Assembly: GCA_022575985.1 (NCBI GenBank)
Contig: JAKSXM010000014.1
Location: 15,562,001 to 15,626,000, forward strand
Direction: 5' to 3'
Length of the DNA: 64,000 bases
Source: Anagrus nilaparvatae
Taxonomy: Eukaryota > Arthropoda > Insecta > Hymenoptera > Mymaridae
A model generated the notes under the pieces. That model was not told the origin of the DNA. It searched no databases and saw only the letters and a program-made list of their open reading frames with translations. The stretch's first letter is position 1. Each line of letters starts with the position of its first letter. Positions 12,300 to 23,500 of the stretch are shown one piece after another. The position numbers and the translations under genes are program-made.

Positions 12300-12880
12300 G
12301 GTTGATTATACAAACTGGCTTTTGCTTATACCTATAGTAGGAATTCAATCACGTGGTTTAAAAAACTTTAATAGGTTTATTTACGAGTGCGCTCTGCGCA
12401 TGCTAATGTTTACGAAAGAGATGTTTATTTACGAAAGGAAAAAAAATAGTAATGAATAATTTTTTTACATTAACAGGTTTTACAAAAACCTGTACTTTCT
12501 ACTCAATTTTATCATAGATATCTATATGAATATTATCAGGTTATTATTCAGCAGCGGTCTTCAATTATTATAATTTTAAAAAAATATTCTGCACTTGGAA
12601 TCAAAGGAATTTTTTTTTTCTTTAAATTATTTTACTTATTTAGATTTAATGACGTAGTATATGGGTAATTCTTAGTGAATCGAACATAAAAGGTACCTGA
12701 AGTCCGGCATCTTAAAATTTAAAATTAAAAAATAATTGTACTGGGTTTGTATGTGAAAATATGATATCGTGCCAATTTTGAAAGATATAGATTTAATGGT
12801 TTTTTTTGTTTAAATTTGCTGCAAAAGTCTGAAAAAATTTTTCGATTTTAATTATTCACCTCTTTACATACTGCTGACAA
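12300..12880. other. Upstream flank of the unidentified gene
   Basis: No ORF or repeat family recognised beyond the promoter elements below 12300. Confidence 0.4.
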
Positions 12881-12884
12881 AATA

Positions 12885-13565
12885 ATTTTCGAAAATACTG
12901 AATCCGAATCTGCCATCAATTTTTCGAAAATACCTCAAGAAAATCCGGAAAATCGGTAAATCTTCAAGATACTTTCAAATCTGAATATCTCAAAAACCGG
13001 GATTTTTTTTCTTTTAACTGATCTTAAAAGTTGTATTTTCCCATGTACTTTTTGCTTGTAAATAGTTTTTGAGGGGTATTGGCCTTCAAAGTACTCGCCC
13101 ATGGTGATTACACTATTTTTTGCCCTACTGGGCTTAAAACGCATGCTAAAATTTCACAAAAAATTTTACGCACAAGCGTGCAAAAATTTTTTTTTTTATT
13201 TTTTATGCATACTGTTTCTTCTTTTTTTCACATAGCATTACAGAAATGTTAAATATTTCCCAAAAAAAAGAGTCTTTAGTAAAATTTCCCAAGGAATCTA
13301 AAAATCGAGTTAGGATTTTCATTAAATTACAGGAAAATCCAGAAAATTGCGGAAAATGGAAGGTTATAAAAATAACTGTTTACTACCAAAAAGTAGAAAG
13401 GAAAACACAACTTTGAAGACCAGTTGGAAGAGAAAAAAATCATGATTTTTGAGAAATTCATATTTAAAAGTTTCTTGAAGTTTTACCGATTTTCCAGATT
13501 TTCTTGAGGTTTTTTCAAAAAATTGATTGCAGATTCGGATTCAGCAGAAAATTTGCAGTCTGTCC
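12885..13565. mobile_element. Foldback element of about 680 bp
   Basis: Left arm about 12885-13065 and right arm about 13365-13560 are inverted copies. Both contain CTGAATCCGAATCTGC, CCTCAAGAAAATC, GGAAAATCGGTAAA and CTTCAAGA, continuing to a TTGTRTTTTCC segment. The spacer of roughly 300 bp is unrelated. No coding capacity. Confidence 0.6.
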
Positions 13566-13999
13566 TTGTAAGTGATTCAATACAGTCAATTGTTGAGAAA
13601 TCATGAAAAAACCGATTTTAGATACTATTAAAAATTAAAGAAAAAAATTTCCAAAATTAAACTACTTTCTTTATTCAAAGCATTGTACTTTATAGATGAA
13701 ATAATTTCGTCCCTTGAAGCAAATTTGAAATTATTTTGTATAATAATGTACTCCAGTGAAGAAATTGATCCCGAAAGATAAAATCAGTCTCGCCTAGCGC
13801 AAATAGCCTTCTAAGGACAAAAATGAACCCTTAAAGGCTGAAATGAATTTCTCTTGTAAAAGATGAAAGATGAATAATAGCTAAGACTAGGTGGCCATGG
13901 ACTAAAAACTTAGCCTGGTTTCAACAAAAAGGGGGAGGCCAGAAAATTTGAGTCGCCAAATTACAACCTATACTTCTGAATCACTTTATTATGTTGAAA

Positions 14000-14240
14000 A
14001 AATACCAAACATATACCCTCCGTTTATTCCAATGAGCCTTCTGGGCTAAGGAACGCAGGGCTCAATGTTATAAAATAAGGTTTTTCGAAATCTTCCATAT
14101 AACGCTGTAACCTTGCAAATTAACCAAAATACTTCCGGTTGGTCTCATTTTTTCCATATAAGTACCATCTTTTAATTACCGTCAGCCGCAAATTTTTGGT
14201 GTTTGACATCCATAACTATAAATTGTAATTTGGCGCAATT
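14000..14240. repeat. Dispersed repeat, copy 1
   Basis: Contains ATACCCTCCGTTTATTCCAA, ATAACGCTGTAACCTTGCA and ACCAAAATACTTCCGGTTGG. A diverged copy in the same orientation lies in Dg intron 1 at 30090-30330. Confidence 0.5.
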
Positions 14241-14979
14241 TGGCGATTGTAATATAGACGCAAGTATAGAATGTTTATAATATTTAAAACGGAAAATATT
14301 GTGTATTACAAACATAAATGAACTCCTAAAGCTATTTTTAGTCGTGTCAGGCTGGAAAAAAAATAAATTTTGTTTACTACACTTGTAGTAATATTACTTT
14401 ACTACGAAATAGTAAATTACTATAATTTTTACTATAATCGTAGTAAAATTACTAAACGGTAGTAATATTGTGTTCATTATTTTTTATATAGCGTAGAAGA
14501 ACCACTGTGATAGTCGAAATGATTTGTGACAGAAAGGAAGGCAAAAAAAAAATTTTAATGTGATTTCACATAATATAATGTTGAACACAAAAACAAAATT
14601 TAAATACCTTTAAACATTACCTATGTACAAGAGAATTGTCCACTTTCATGACTGTGACTGAATAAATCATACGCTGTTAATTAACGTTACATAACACATA
14701 ACACATTTTAAAAAAAATGTTTTAAAATTATAATTTAATAATGTTTGAAAATAAATACTTAAAATCTGTTTTCCATCAACGGAAATAGTCCCTGCATGTA
14801 TTTCCTGAGAAATGATTATATTATATTCAAATAAGATAATATAGTATAACCATGTAATTTTTTTCTTAAATTAATTTGCTTTTTAAATAGTTAATGTAAA
14901 TAGCCAAAAATAATTTTAAAAAAATAATATAATTAATTGTATTCAATTTATTAAATGCAAGTGTTTTCATAAAAAGTTA

Positions 14980-15115
14980 GGAGGGGTCTAAAATTGACTC
15001 TGTAACATTATTTTATTTTGGGAGGGGTTCGCCGAATGTGACAAGGTTGGATATGGAGGAACGGAGGGGTCAAAAACAAAAAAAAAAAAAAAAACGTGAC
15101 ATCATTGTTGAACAG
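14980..15115. repeat. Relic of a GAGGGGTC..CGTGACATC repeat
   Basis: GGAGGGGTCTAAAATTGACT, GGAGGGGTTCGCCGAATGTG and GGAGGGGTCAAAAAC followed by CGTGACATCATTGTTGAACA. This looks like the decayed end of a common insect transposon with GGGTC..CGTNAC..TTGAAC ends. Confidence 0.4.
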
Positions 15116-15129
15116 CCCGCAGTTTTAGA

Positions 15130-15610
15130 AATAATTATTTCGTTAACGTTAACGTTTTTACTCAATTTTTTGGATCTGATATCCAATTATTTGTAAATTT
15201 TTTTCTTAAAATTGTTTGCATTAACAAATAAAAAAAACATCATTAAATTTTTTTCTCTTTGGACGTAGTTCCTAATTTTTTTACCTGAAAGTTCTAGTTT
15301 TTAGAAATTCATCATGATTCATTTTTCAAATTAAAAATACTAAAAATTTTTGTCTCATTATTTTTTCTGTCCGAAAAAATATCATTTTTCATTTGAGTAA
15401 TTCTTTTTTCTTTTTGGTTATATGCAATACCTAATTTTTTTTTCATTAGATGTCAAACTGACAGTATCAAAGAAAATACCATTTTTAAGTTTTCTTATGC
15501 GGTTATACTTTATTGTAAAAAATAGACAATTAAAAATATTTTACTATTGCTTGAAGAACCGTGGTGTCAATAGAGGTGTCAATAATTTGACAGATTTTTT
15601 TTATGTGTTG
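15130..15610 (-). mobile_element. Tandem-repeat element, copy 2 (partial)
   Basis: Carries GGATCTGATATCCAATTATT, CTTTGGACGTAGTTCCTAAT, CAGTATCAAAGAAAATACC and the conserved end TTGCTTGAAGAACCGTGGTG followed by TCAAT. These match copy 1 at 4805-6540 in reverse orientation. Confidence 0.5.
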
Positions 15611-16289
15611 AGGCATTAGGTATAAGGAGACCATTCTGTCTGTATAGGGCAATTTGTACCAGCTGTTGCTGTTTTTATCACCAAGGATTGATAGTAAAGT
15701 CCTGAGACAGTTTTCACCCACAGGGATTAATTTTTACGGGAGGATTTCTTATTCTCGCCCGAGAGTCCATTTTACCCTCAGGAGATAAGTTTTACTAGTC
15801 TAGCCTGCACTTTGTACCCTGAAAGTCCATTTTCACACCATCCTAAGTCCAGTAACTTATGAGGAAAAGTTTCAGTCTTTTCTTCAGTATTGAATAACAC
15901 TGATAAAATAAAGTTATGAAAAAATGAAAAATAAAATAAAATGTAACGTTTTTTTAATTTTTTTTTGATTTATAGGGATAGCTTTAAACCATTTTTGCCT
16001 CCTGTGGAGGGATCAAAAAATTATATAGAGGCTAAAATATGATAAAACATTTTAAATACAAGATTAAAAAAAATAATGATACATAATCAAATAATAATAT
16101 CATAACATTCTTTATTTATTCTTAATTTTGGTAGTTTTTGTTAAGTAAAGGGTTTTTTTCTTTTTTCTTGTCACTTAGAACCCCAAGTTCGGATTCAACG
16201 ACTCAAAAAATTGACAGTAGACCTACTGGAGTTTAAAATTAATATTTTAATCTAGTGTATCGAGGAGTATTTGTGTTGCAAAAAAAAAT

Positions 16290-16680
16290 TAGAAAAAAAA
16301 TTAGTGAGGTTGCAAAAATAGGGGCAAATTTTTAGTATTTTTTCGGTAACTATTTTTAATCCGGACCTATATGAAGAAAAAATTTTTCACTTTAACATTA
16401 CTTCTTTTTTTCGAAAATGGTCAAAAATAAAATGAAAATGATCGCCGAAATTCGCGAATTCAACCTCAGGAGCTAATAAACAATATGGAACCTTGTTTGA
16501 AGTAGTACTTTTAAAAGAAAAAAAAATACTTAAAATAATTTTGGGCTTAGTTCGATTTGTTCTGTAAAATTTATCTTTTTTGATGTAACACCTAATTTTT
16601 TCCACGAGAGTTTGAAATGAAAAACATCAATAAAATTTTGCCATTGCTTCAGGAATCACAGTAGCGTTTTTTATTTACAA
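16290..16680 (-). mobile_element. Tandem-repeat element, copy 3 (fragment)
   Basis: Shorter, more diverged copy, recognised by TGTAACACCTAATTTTTTCC and the terminal TTGCTTCAGGAATCACAGTA. Confidence 0.45.
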
Positions 16681-16689
16681 TTAAGATTT

Positions 16690-19600
16690 TACATCTTCTT
16701 GTATTTTTTTAATTAAATAGAAAAATTTATGTAAAGTTGCATAACAAAATAAAACCCTGGTAAGAGAAAAACAAGATTTATATTTTTTAAAGAAATTTAA
16801 TATGCATCCATTATATAATACAACCACTGTAAAAAAAGGAAAGCATTGTTTTTTATTTTATTTTGTAACAATAAATTTTTATTAAAATTAACATCGTGGA
16901 AAAATGTTTGAAGGACTTTAAGGAATACATTGATAAAACTAGAAAATTTCTAATGAAAATAAAAAAATATTTATCAAACGCCTACACATTTTGGAAAATT
17001 TACGTGTCAGTGAAATGAAATTTTTAACTTCTAGAGGTTTAGCCTTTTTCTAAAATACAAAGTACTGTTTCTGCAAATCCTATTAAAAATGTCAAAGTAT
17101 ACTTAAGAAAAAGTATCCTGAATATGCTTACATACTGAAATTTAAAGTTTTTAGTGTAACTAAAGGTATTTTTCAAATAAAAATTATAAATAAATAATTA
17201 TTTATATTTTATTGATAGATGAAATATAATTTCGAAAAGTTTCTATCTTTGATTAATTAAAAGAAAAAAAAATTATAAAAATTATTTTTTTTTCTGCAAT
17301 TAATACTGGAGTAAGGCAAGTGAGTTTTCAAATAACTGATAAAATATTCAAAAGTTATATTTTTTTTTGTTACTGTTCCGTTAATTTAAGGTGAGCTTTT
17401 TAAAAGAGAATTTTTATCACCAGCTTTGTAGACAGAAAACAAGATTTGAGAATTTGGAGCTTGTGCAAAATTTTTGAGACTAATAAAACCTTTTTCTATC
17501 AAAAATTGTAATTTTAACTGTTATTTAAAAAATGGTCATTTAGATTTGAGCCCAAAATGACTATTTGGTTTATTGACTATCACGAAAAAAAAAGAAGAAT
17601 TACCTTCCAGAACTGTTTTGATTTTGAAATATTTTCAAAGATATTCGTTCTATAATGAGATTAAGCCTTGTGATTCTAAGAGGTTTATTGAAATAACTAT
17701 AGAGAATTAAAGTTGGTTTTTAATTATAATGAACTGATGTGTGGTATTCTTAATATAGCGAATTTCATTTGCTATGCTAGTAAATACTTATATTTCTAAA
17801 AGCCATATTTTGGGCAAATTTATACTTTTACAAATAAAAAATTCATAAAATTAATCTAAAATGACTTTATTAACTTTTATTATCTTATACACAGGTTGAA
17901 TATACGTTTTTCAGATCAAATACTTGCGTACGTGATTACAGTATACATAATATATATGAATATATAATAATTTTCATTTATTCAAATAAACTCTCGTACT
18001 TTTCATTATTGGACTTTTCTTATTCAGAGTTCATAATATGTTTGTTATTTTTTTGCTATTTTAAAAAGTATTTTTAACAATTAAAAAAAATTTTTTTCAT
18101 TGTATACATTTTTATTGTTTTCTGCGTTTAAAGTTATATAAATTTTAAAGCATAAATAAAATTTCATGACTAAAAAAAAATGTTTTTTCCTCAAAATCGT
18201 AAATCACGTTGTAAAGTGATGATAAACTTTAAAAATATAAAAAAATGTCATTTATTCTGAGTTATTTCGGTCCCTCTCTAATATTACATATTATATATTT
18301 GTGTTGAAAAAAATTTTTATTTAAAATAAAGGATAATTTAAAAAATTTATTGTACAAAATTAATTTCTTCTGCAGTTTTAAATAAATTTTTAGTTGACTG
18401 CAACTCGATATGAAAGAATTATAATATGATATGAATATTTTTTATACATGATTTTTGAATTATTTATTAAAAATTATGCATTTTAAGCTTGACTTTATTA
18501 GTTTTCTTACACTTATTACATAGTATAATATATTATTTTAATCTAGTAGTATGATTAGTTATTCGATTGATGATGTATAAAAAATTATTTTATTATATTA
18601 ATTTAATATTAATGTACATTTTCTTTAATATTTTTCAAAGTTTTTAACATATATAAATATAAATTTATTGTATATATAATAAGCGTCGACGTTAATTTAT
18701 CAAATTGATTTATCTCAAAATTAAAAACGAAATGAAAATTATTTTAATTTTGTAAATTAACAGAGGAACGCCCTTATTCGAATTATCATTAACGTCGATA
18801 AGAGACGATTATTAGTTCTTTTTTTTTACTCTTAAATTCTAAAAATTTATTTATTTAACAACTTTAATTAACATTAATTGCGTTACCGTATTAAAATCTA
18901 AATTTTCTGCTGCATCCAAACATTCTTATAATCATTTGTCTTTGTTTTTAGTATATATTTTACGTATTTTACATATTATGACATTTAGCTGCCTCTCATT
19001 CGCACACATATATTATATCACCTACATTATTATCATGTTAAATTGATCAGACATTTAAATTCTTTTTATAAAATTTCAAAATATAAAATATTGAGTTATC
19101 AATGTTATGTCATTCTTAAAAGAAATAAAATTTCATACGGATTTTAAACTTTTAACTTGAAAAAAACATTCAATTCATTTTAGTTTTGGCTTGGTAACTA
19201 AGTATCTTTTTAAAAATGCATTTACAATTGTTAAAGCTCATGTTTATCTTTCAAAATTAATCTTTTTAAATTTGGCATTAACTGATAAAAATAGAAATAA
19301 AATCCAAATAACATTTAAAATTATCGAACAAATATTAATTTTCCCATAAACTTATATATATTTTAAATTGTAATTTGGTACACTTGATACCAATGGAAGC
19401 ATAAATATTGTATTTTTTTACACTATTGTAATTAGTAAAGATTCTTACAAAAAATATTAAAATATAAAAAATTTTTTTTCACTTTTCTTAAAAGAATGCT
19501 TTTATTACTGTGGCAGTGCTCGTGATATAAAACAGCCTTTAATAATGATAAATTAAAGCAAATTAACGCTTAAAAATGGCACTGGCATTGATGAAAAATA

Positions 19601-20200
19601 TTTTTGAAATCGTTGATTCTTGAAAACATTTTATTTATTTTTTTCAATAAAAATTAACTTCTGATTTAATGCCTCAAGATGAGAGCGATTGTTATTCTAC
19701 TCTAAAACACGGATTTCGTTACAAAAGGCAACGTGTGATCGGTGAGATGTAACAAGTTTTTTTTTTTTTTCGTTTTTTTCATTTTTTTGTATGTGCGTAT
19801 TTAAAGTCAAAAAAAATATAAAAATGCATCATGTTAAATTATTTAAAATTATTTGAAATTTTTAGATTTCTCAAAAGCCGGTAAAATCTATAAATTTATT
19901 GATTAAAAAATTATTTTATATTTTGAGACACCTAAAAATTTCTACTAATTACGTATTTGTATTGTTCATAAAATAATTAAAAATCATCTTATTTAAAGAG
20001 AAAATAAAAAATAAAAGTATGCGTAATTAAAAAATATTTTTTGGAACAAACGCGAATTACAAATTTTTGCTAAAAATATAAGAAAAGTCTGTATAAATTT
20101 TCCATTTCTTATATTCTCATCAAATCTTATATGAATAAAATTTTTGATGGACCTATCGATTAATACATTTGTTAGAAAAAGCATTATTTAATAGGCCATT
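16690..20200. other. Gene-free stretch, Dg 3' flank
   Basis: Very A+T-rich. I see no exon, RNA gene or repeat family. The part nearest 20200 may be Dg 3' UTR. Confidence 0.4.
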
Positions 20201-20201
20201 A

Positions 20202-20207
20202 TTTATT
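20202..20207 (-). promoter_or_regulatory. Possible Dg polyadenylation signal
   Basis: First AATAAA on the minus strand, about 100 bases after the Dg stop codon. In such A+T-rich DNA the hexamer is common, so this is only the nearest candidate and longer 3' UTRs are possible. Confidence 0.35.
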
Positions 20208-20305
20208 CTTGGCGCAGTATTAGTAGTTTGATGTTGAACATGATTTGGGGAATCGCCAAGCATCGCTAGCATATACTTGCGAGTGGGCGAATGTACAGTA
20301 TTTTG

Positions 20306-20529
20306 TTAGGGTGGTACATAAGGAGGTGGTTTTCTGTACGTTGGCGTCGGCTTTGGTCTATTTTGACGATTATTCTCTCGATTCGTAGCAAACGGAGGTG
20401 GTGGTTGGTAAGGCTCTTCCGAATTTTCTTTGGGTAACATTGGAATGTCAGCTCCGTCATCGGTTCGTTGGTATTCCGGAGGCGGTAAAGGTGGCTTTTC
20501 TTCTTTCAAGATGATGGGGGACTTATTAC
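20306..20529 (-). CDS. Dg: Dg coding exon 14: cytoplasmic tail with PPPY motif and stop
   Basis: Last coding exon, ending TAA at 20306. It continues the tail with ILKEEKPPLPPPEYQ (SH3/WW-type ligand) and EEPYQPPPPF, and ends RKPPPYVPP. The terminal PPxY is the dystrophin WW/EF-hand binding site and is nearly invariant in the family. Frame is fixed by the join to exon 13 through acceptor TTTTCAG|GT. Confidence 0.97.
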
Positions 20530-23500
20530 CTGAAAATTTGAATTAATGTTACGCTTGTTTTGTTTATCATAATTTAATTATATTTACCTGGATCAGGTTT
20601 TTCGTCTAATTCATCTTGAAAAATTACTGGAATTCCTTTGCTTCGGAAACTTTGCCTTTCTTCATCTTTTTCATTTAGGCTCATTTTACCCATTCGTTTT
20701 CTCTTATACAAAATACATGCAATTATACCAGCTAACATAATCATAGCCGCTATAATTACGCCAGGGATCACATAAACATGCATAAGATCTTCGTACGACA
20801 ATTCTGTTCCGGTATCTTTAACAGCAGGAATAACTGCTTTGAATTCAGTGTCTGGTTTACCACATGCTCCTGTGCGTTCTACGGTTATTTGTAAAGGAGT
20901 AAAATCTCTCATTACCCTTTCTACTCGTTCAGATATTTTATTGTCAGACATATGCAAAACTTGGCGTATTTTTTTTATATCATCTTCAGGACAAGTGTTT
21001 GTTGGTAAAGTTAAATTTCTCCATGCAATCGTTGTTGATGATCCTTGCATACCTTCGTATATATTTGTTACTAAAATAGAATTAGTATCTACATCTTGGA
21101 ATAACTCTTGGAGCCTTTCAATAAAGTTTCTCTTCATTAAAGCTGATTGCATAAAATCTTTATATGAAACGTGTATAGTCATGAAAAAATCTACCACATT
21201 TTGAATTTTCGCTGATGGGTTTACTACGACTACTAAACTATCTGTAGCTTCTAAGCCTAAAATATTTTTTTAATCAGTTTAGAACAACGTAAGTACTTTG
21301 ATTCGATTAATTATTTGAATATAAGATATATATTTAAAATCTCACCCTCTTTATCTTTAACGACTAATTGGTATTCTCTTCTTCCTACATCTCTATCAAG
21401 AGGTATGCCATAAAATTCTTGGGTGGCAGAATCAAATTGAAGCCAAGAATCGGATGGAATGTCGGATCTATTTGCTGTAAAAAGTGACATTCTCATATTT
21501 CGAGAATCGCCGTCCAATGTGTCATAAAAGGTATGCTGTAAAAAAATTTTATCAAGTTTAAATGAAGCTTTTTACTGAAAATTCAAATTATAAAAAGGAA
21601 AAATTGTTTTTATCACGTGTTTAAATAATGATCTAGTTTTCGTTTTTAATAAAAAAATAAAAGGTGTCAAATCACGTGGAAAAATATCAAAACCTTTAAT
21701 TTTTTCTCTTACAATATGAACAATTATTTTTATTTTACTTGCTTTTTCAGAATTTTTTTCCGAAAAGAACCAAACCGATTCCAGAGCTATGCAAAAAGCA
21801 ACGTATATCCGTAGCTTATCTGCATAGCTCTGGAATCGGTCTAAAAAATGTCCCAAATCATGTGGAATGCGATTTTCTGGACAAGAGTTCTCCATCAGTG
21901 TCAAGAAAACACGTACTTTCCGGGTACGCAATACATTTGAACGGATATACAGATAAATTTAACTTTAAATGAATGGGCCTAAATAAATTTATTAAAGTTT
22001 TTTGGAAAAATTTAAATTTGTATTAATTAAAGTGCGAATTTTGAAAAATACACTTGAAAATACATAAACTTAGTTTCGAACATCACAAACTATATTAAAA
22101 TTGGTTAAAACCTGAATTAAAATAATATTTTTTTTCTTTTTATATTTAAATTAAATTAATTATATATATATATAAATATTAGTCAGACAGTTATTTTAAA
22201 AAATCGCTTGGATTTTCGAAAATCAAGTGAAAAGGTTTTTTTTTAGTTTTCCATTTTCAAAAAAAATATGATTTCTAAAATTATAACTCCTAAGTTTTGC
22301 CACAAAATGTATGGGTTCTTATAGGGCCAAAAATTTACGCCTAAGAGCCCACGTATTTGGGGTAAACACTTAGAAATGATGAAATAAGCTAAAATTTTAA
22401 GAATCTCATTTTTTGAAAATTGGAAACTTTTTTCACCTGGTAATCTAAAATCAAAGCGATTTTTTAAAATAACTGCTAGACTAATATGTATGGTATAAAT
22501 TTTTTCGGTTATTCTGGAATATGAATATTTCATTAAATATATTTTTGTGGAATGAAAAGTAAGTTTAAAAATAAAGTTACCTCATGAACACGATAAACTT
22601 TCAATTGTCCAGCATAAAAATCTATTTGGTCTATTTGATTTCTCGGCATAGGAGGTAAATTTATCGTTGGTTCGTCAGGTCGTACTTTTGGTGATTCTGG
22701 TTTTAAAACTTCTTCACACTGGCCTGTACCTTGATAAACTACTCGTTTAACTTTTATTTCCGGTGCTAGTATATTTATTAAACCATCACTTGGATCTTCA
22801 CTTTTCTCTTCAGCAGTTAAAATCTTTAGAAAAAGTTAAACAAATAAGCAAAATATTAAAAAAAATATTATAGTTTTAAAACATGTATAATAAAATAACA
22901 CGAGTAAAAACAGAAAATTATTTAAGAATAAAACTATTTATTACCCGGTACAATCGGTTAAGCTGTTCTTGCGGACATTCGCTGACCCTCGGAAGACTAT
23001 CATTGGACCATGTGAAAATCGCTTGATCATTTTCAGTATCGATTGATCTCACTACTATACTACTCATATCACTATCGCCATATAATTCAGCAATACTTTT
23101 AATGACCTGTTGAATAATCAATTAATTAATTGTAGTAGGGAATAATTTGTATTATCAAATTACCAAAGTTTACAAACCTTTAGTTCCCAATCAACATTTG
23201 TAGGAAACTCGCTTCTTTTGTCGATTTTTAAGTATATGCTGAATTCGTGGTTGAAGGCTCGGGTTAATTTATGTTGTTGAACGTGAATTTCTAGCTCATC
23301 GCTTGCTGATAATCCATCACTATCCGTAGCAACAACTTCGTAAGTCCAAACAGAAGCGTCGTGCTCAAGAGGCCTGTTTGAGGGAAATATATATATTGTA
23401 AATTAAAAATAAAAATTTAACATTTCATTATATTATATTCTTACAATCCATAAACTTCTTGAGTTTCTTTGTTAAATTGTAACCATTGAGTTGGTTTCAA

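Noticed and set aside
21572..21931. 119-codon minus-strand frame in Dg intron 11
   Set aside because: It runs through the intronic hairpin and sits between two secure exons, and including it would break the Dg frame.
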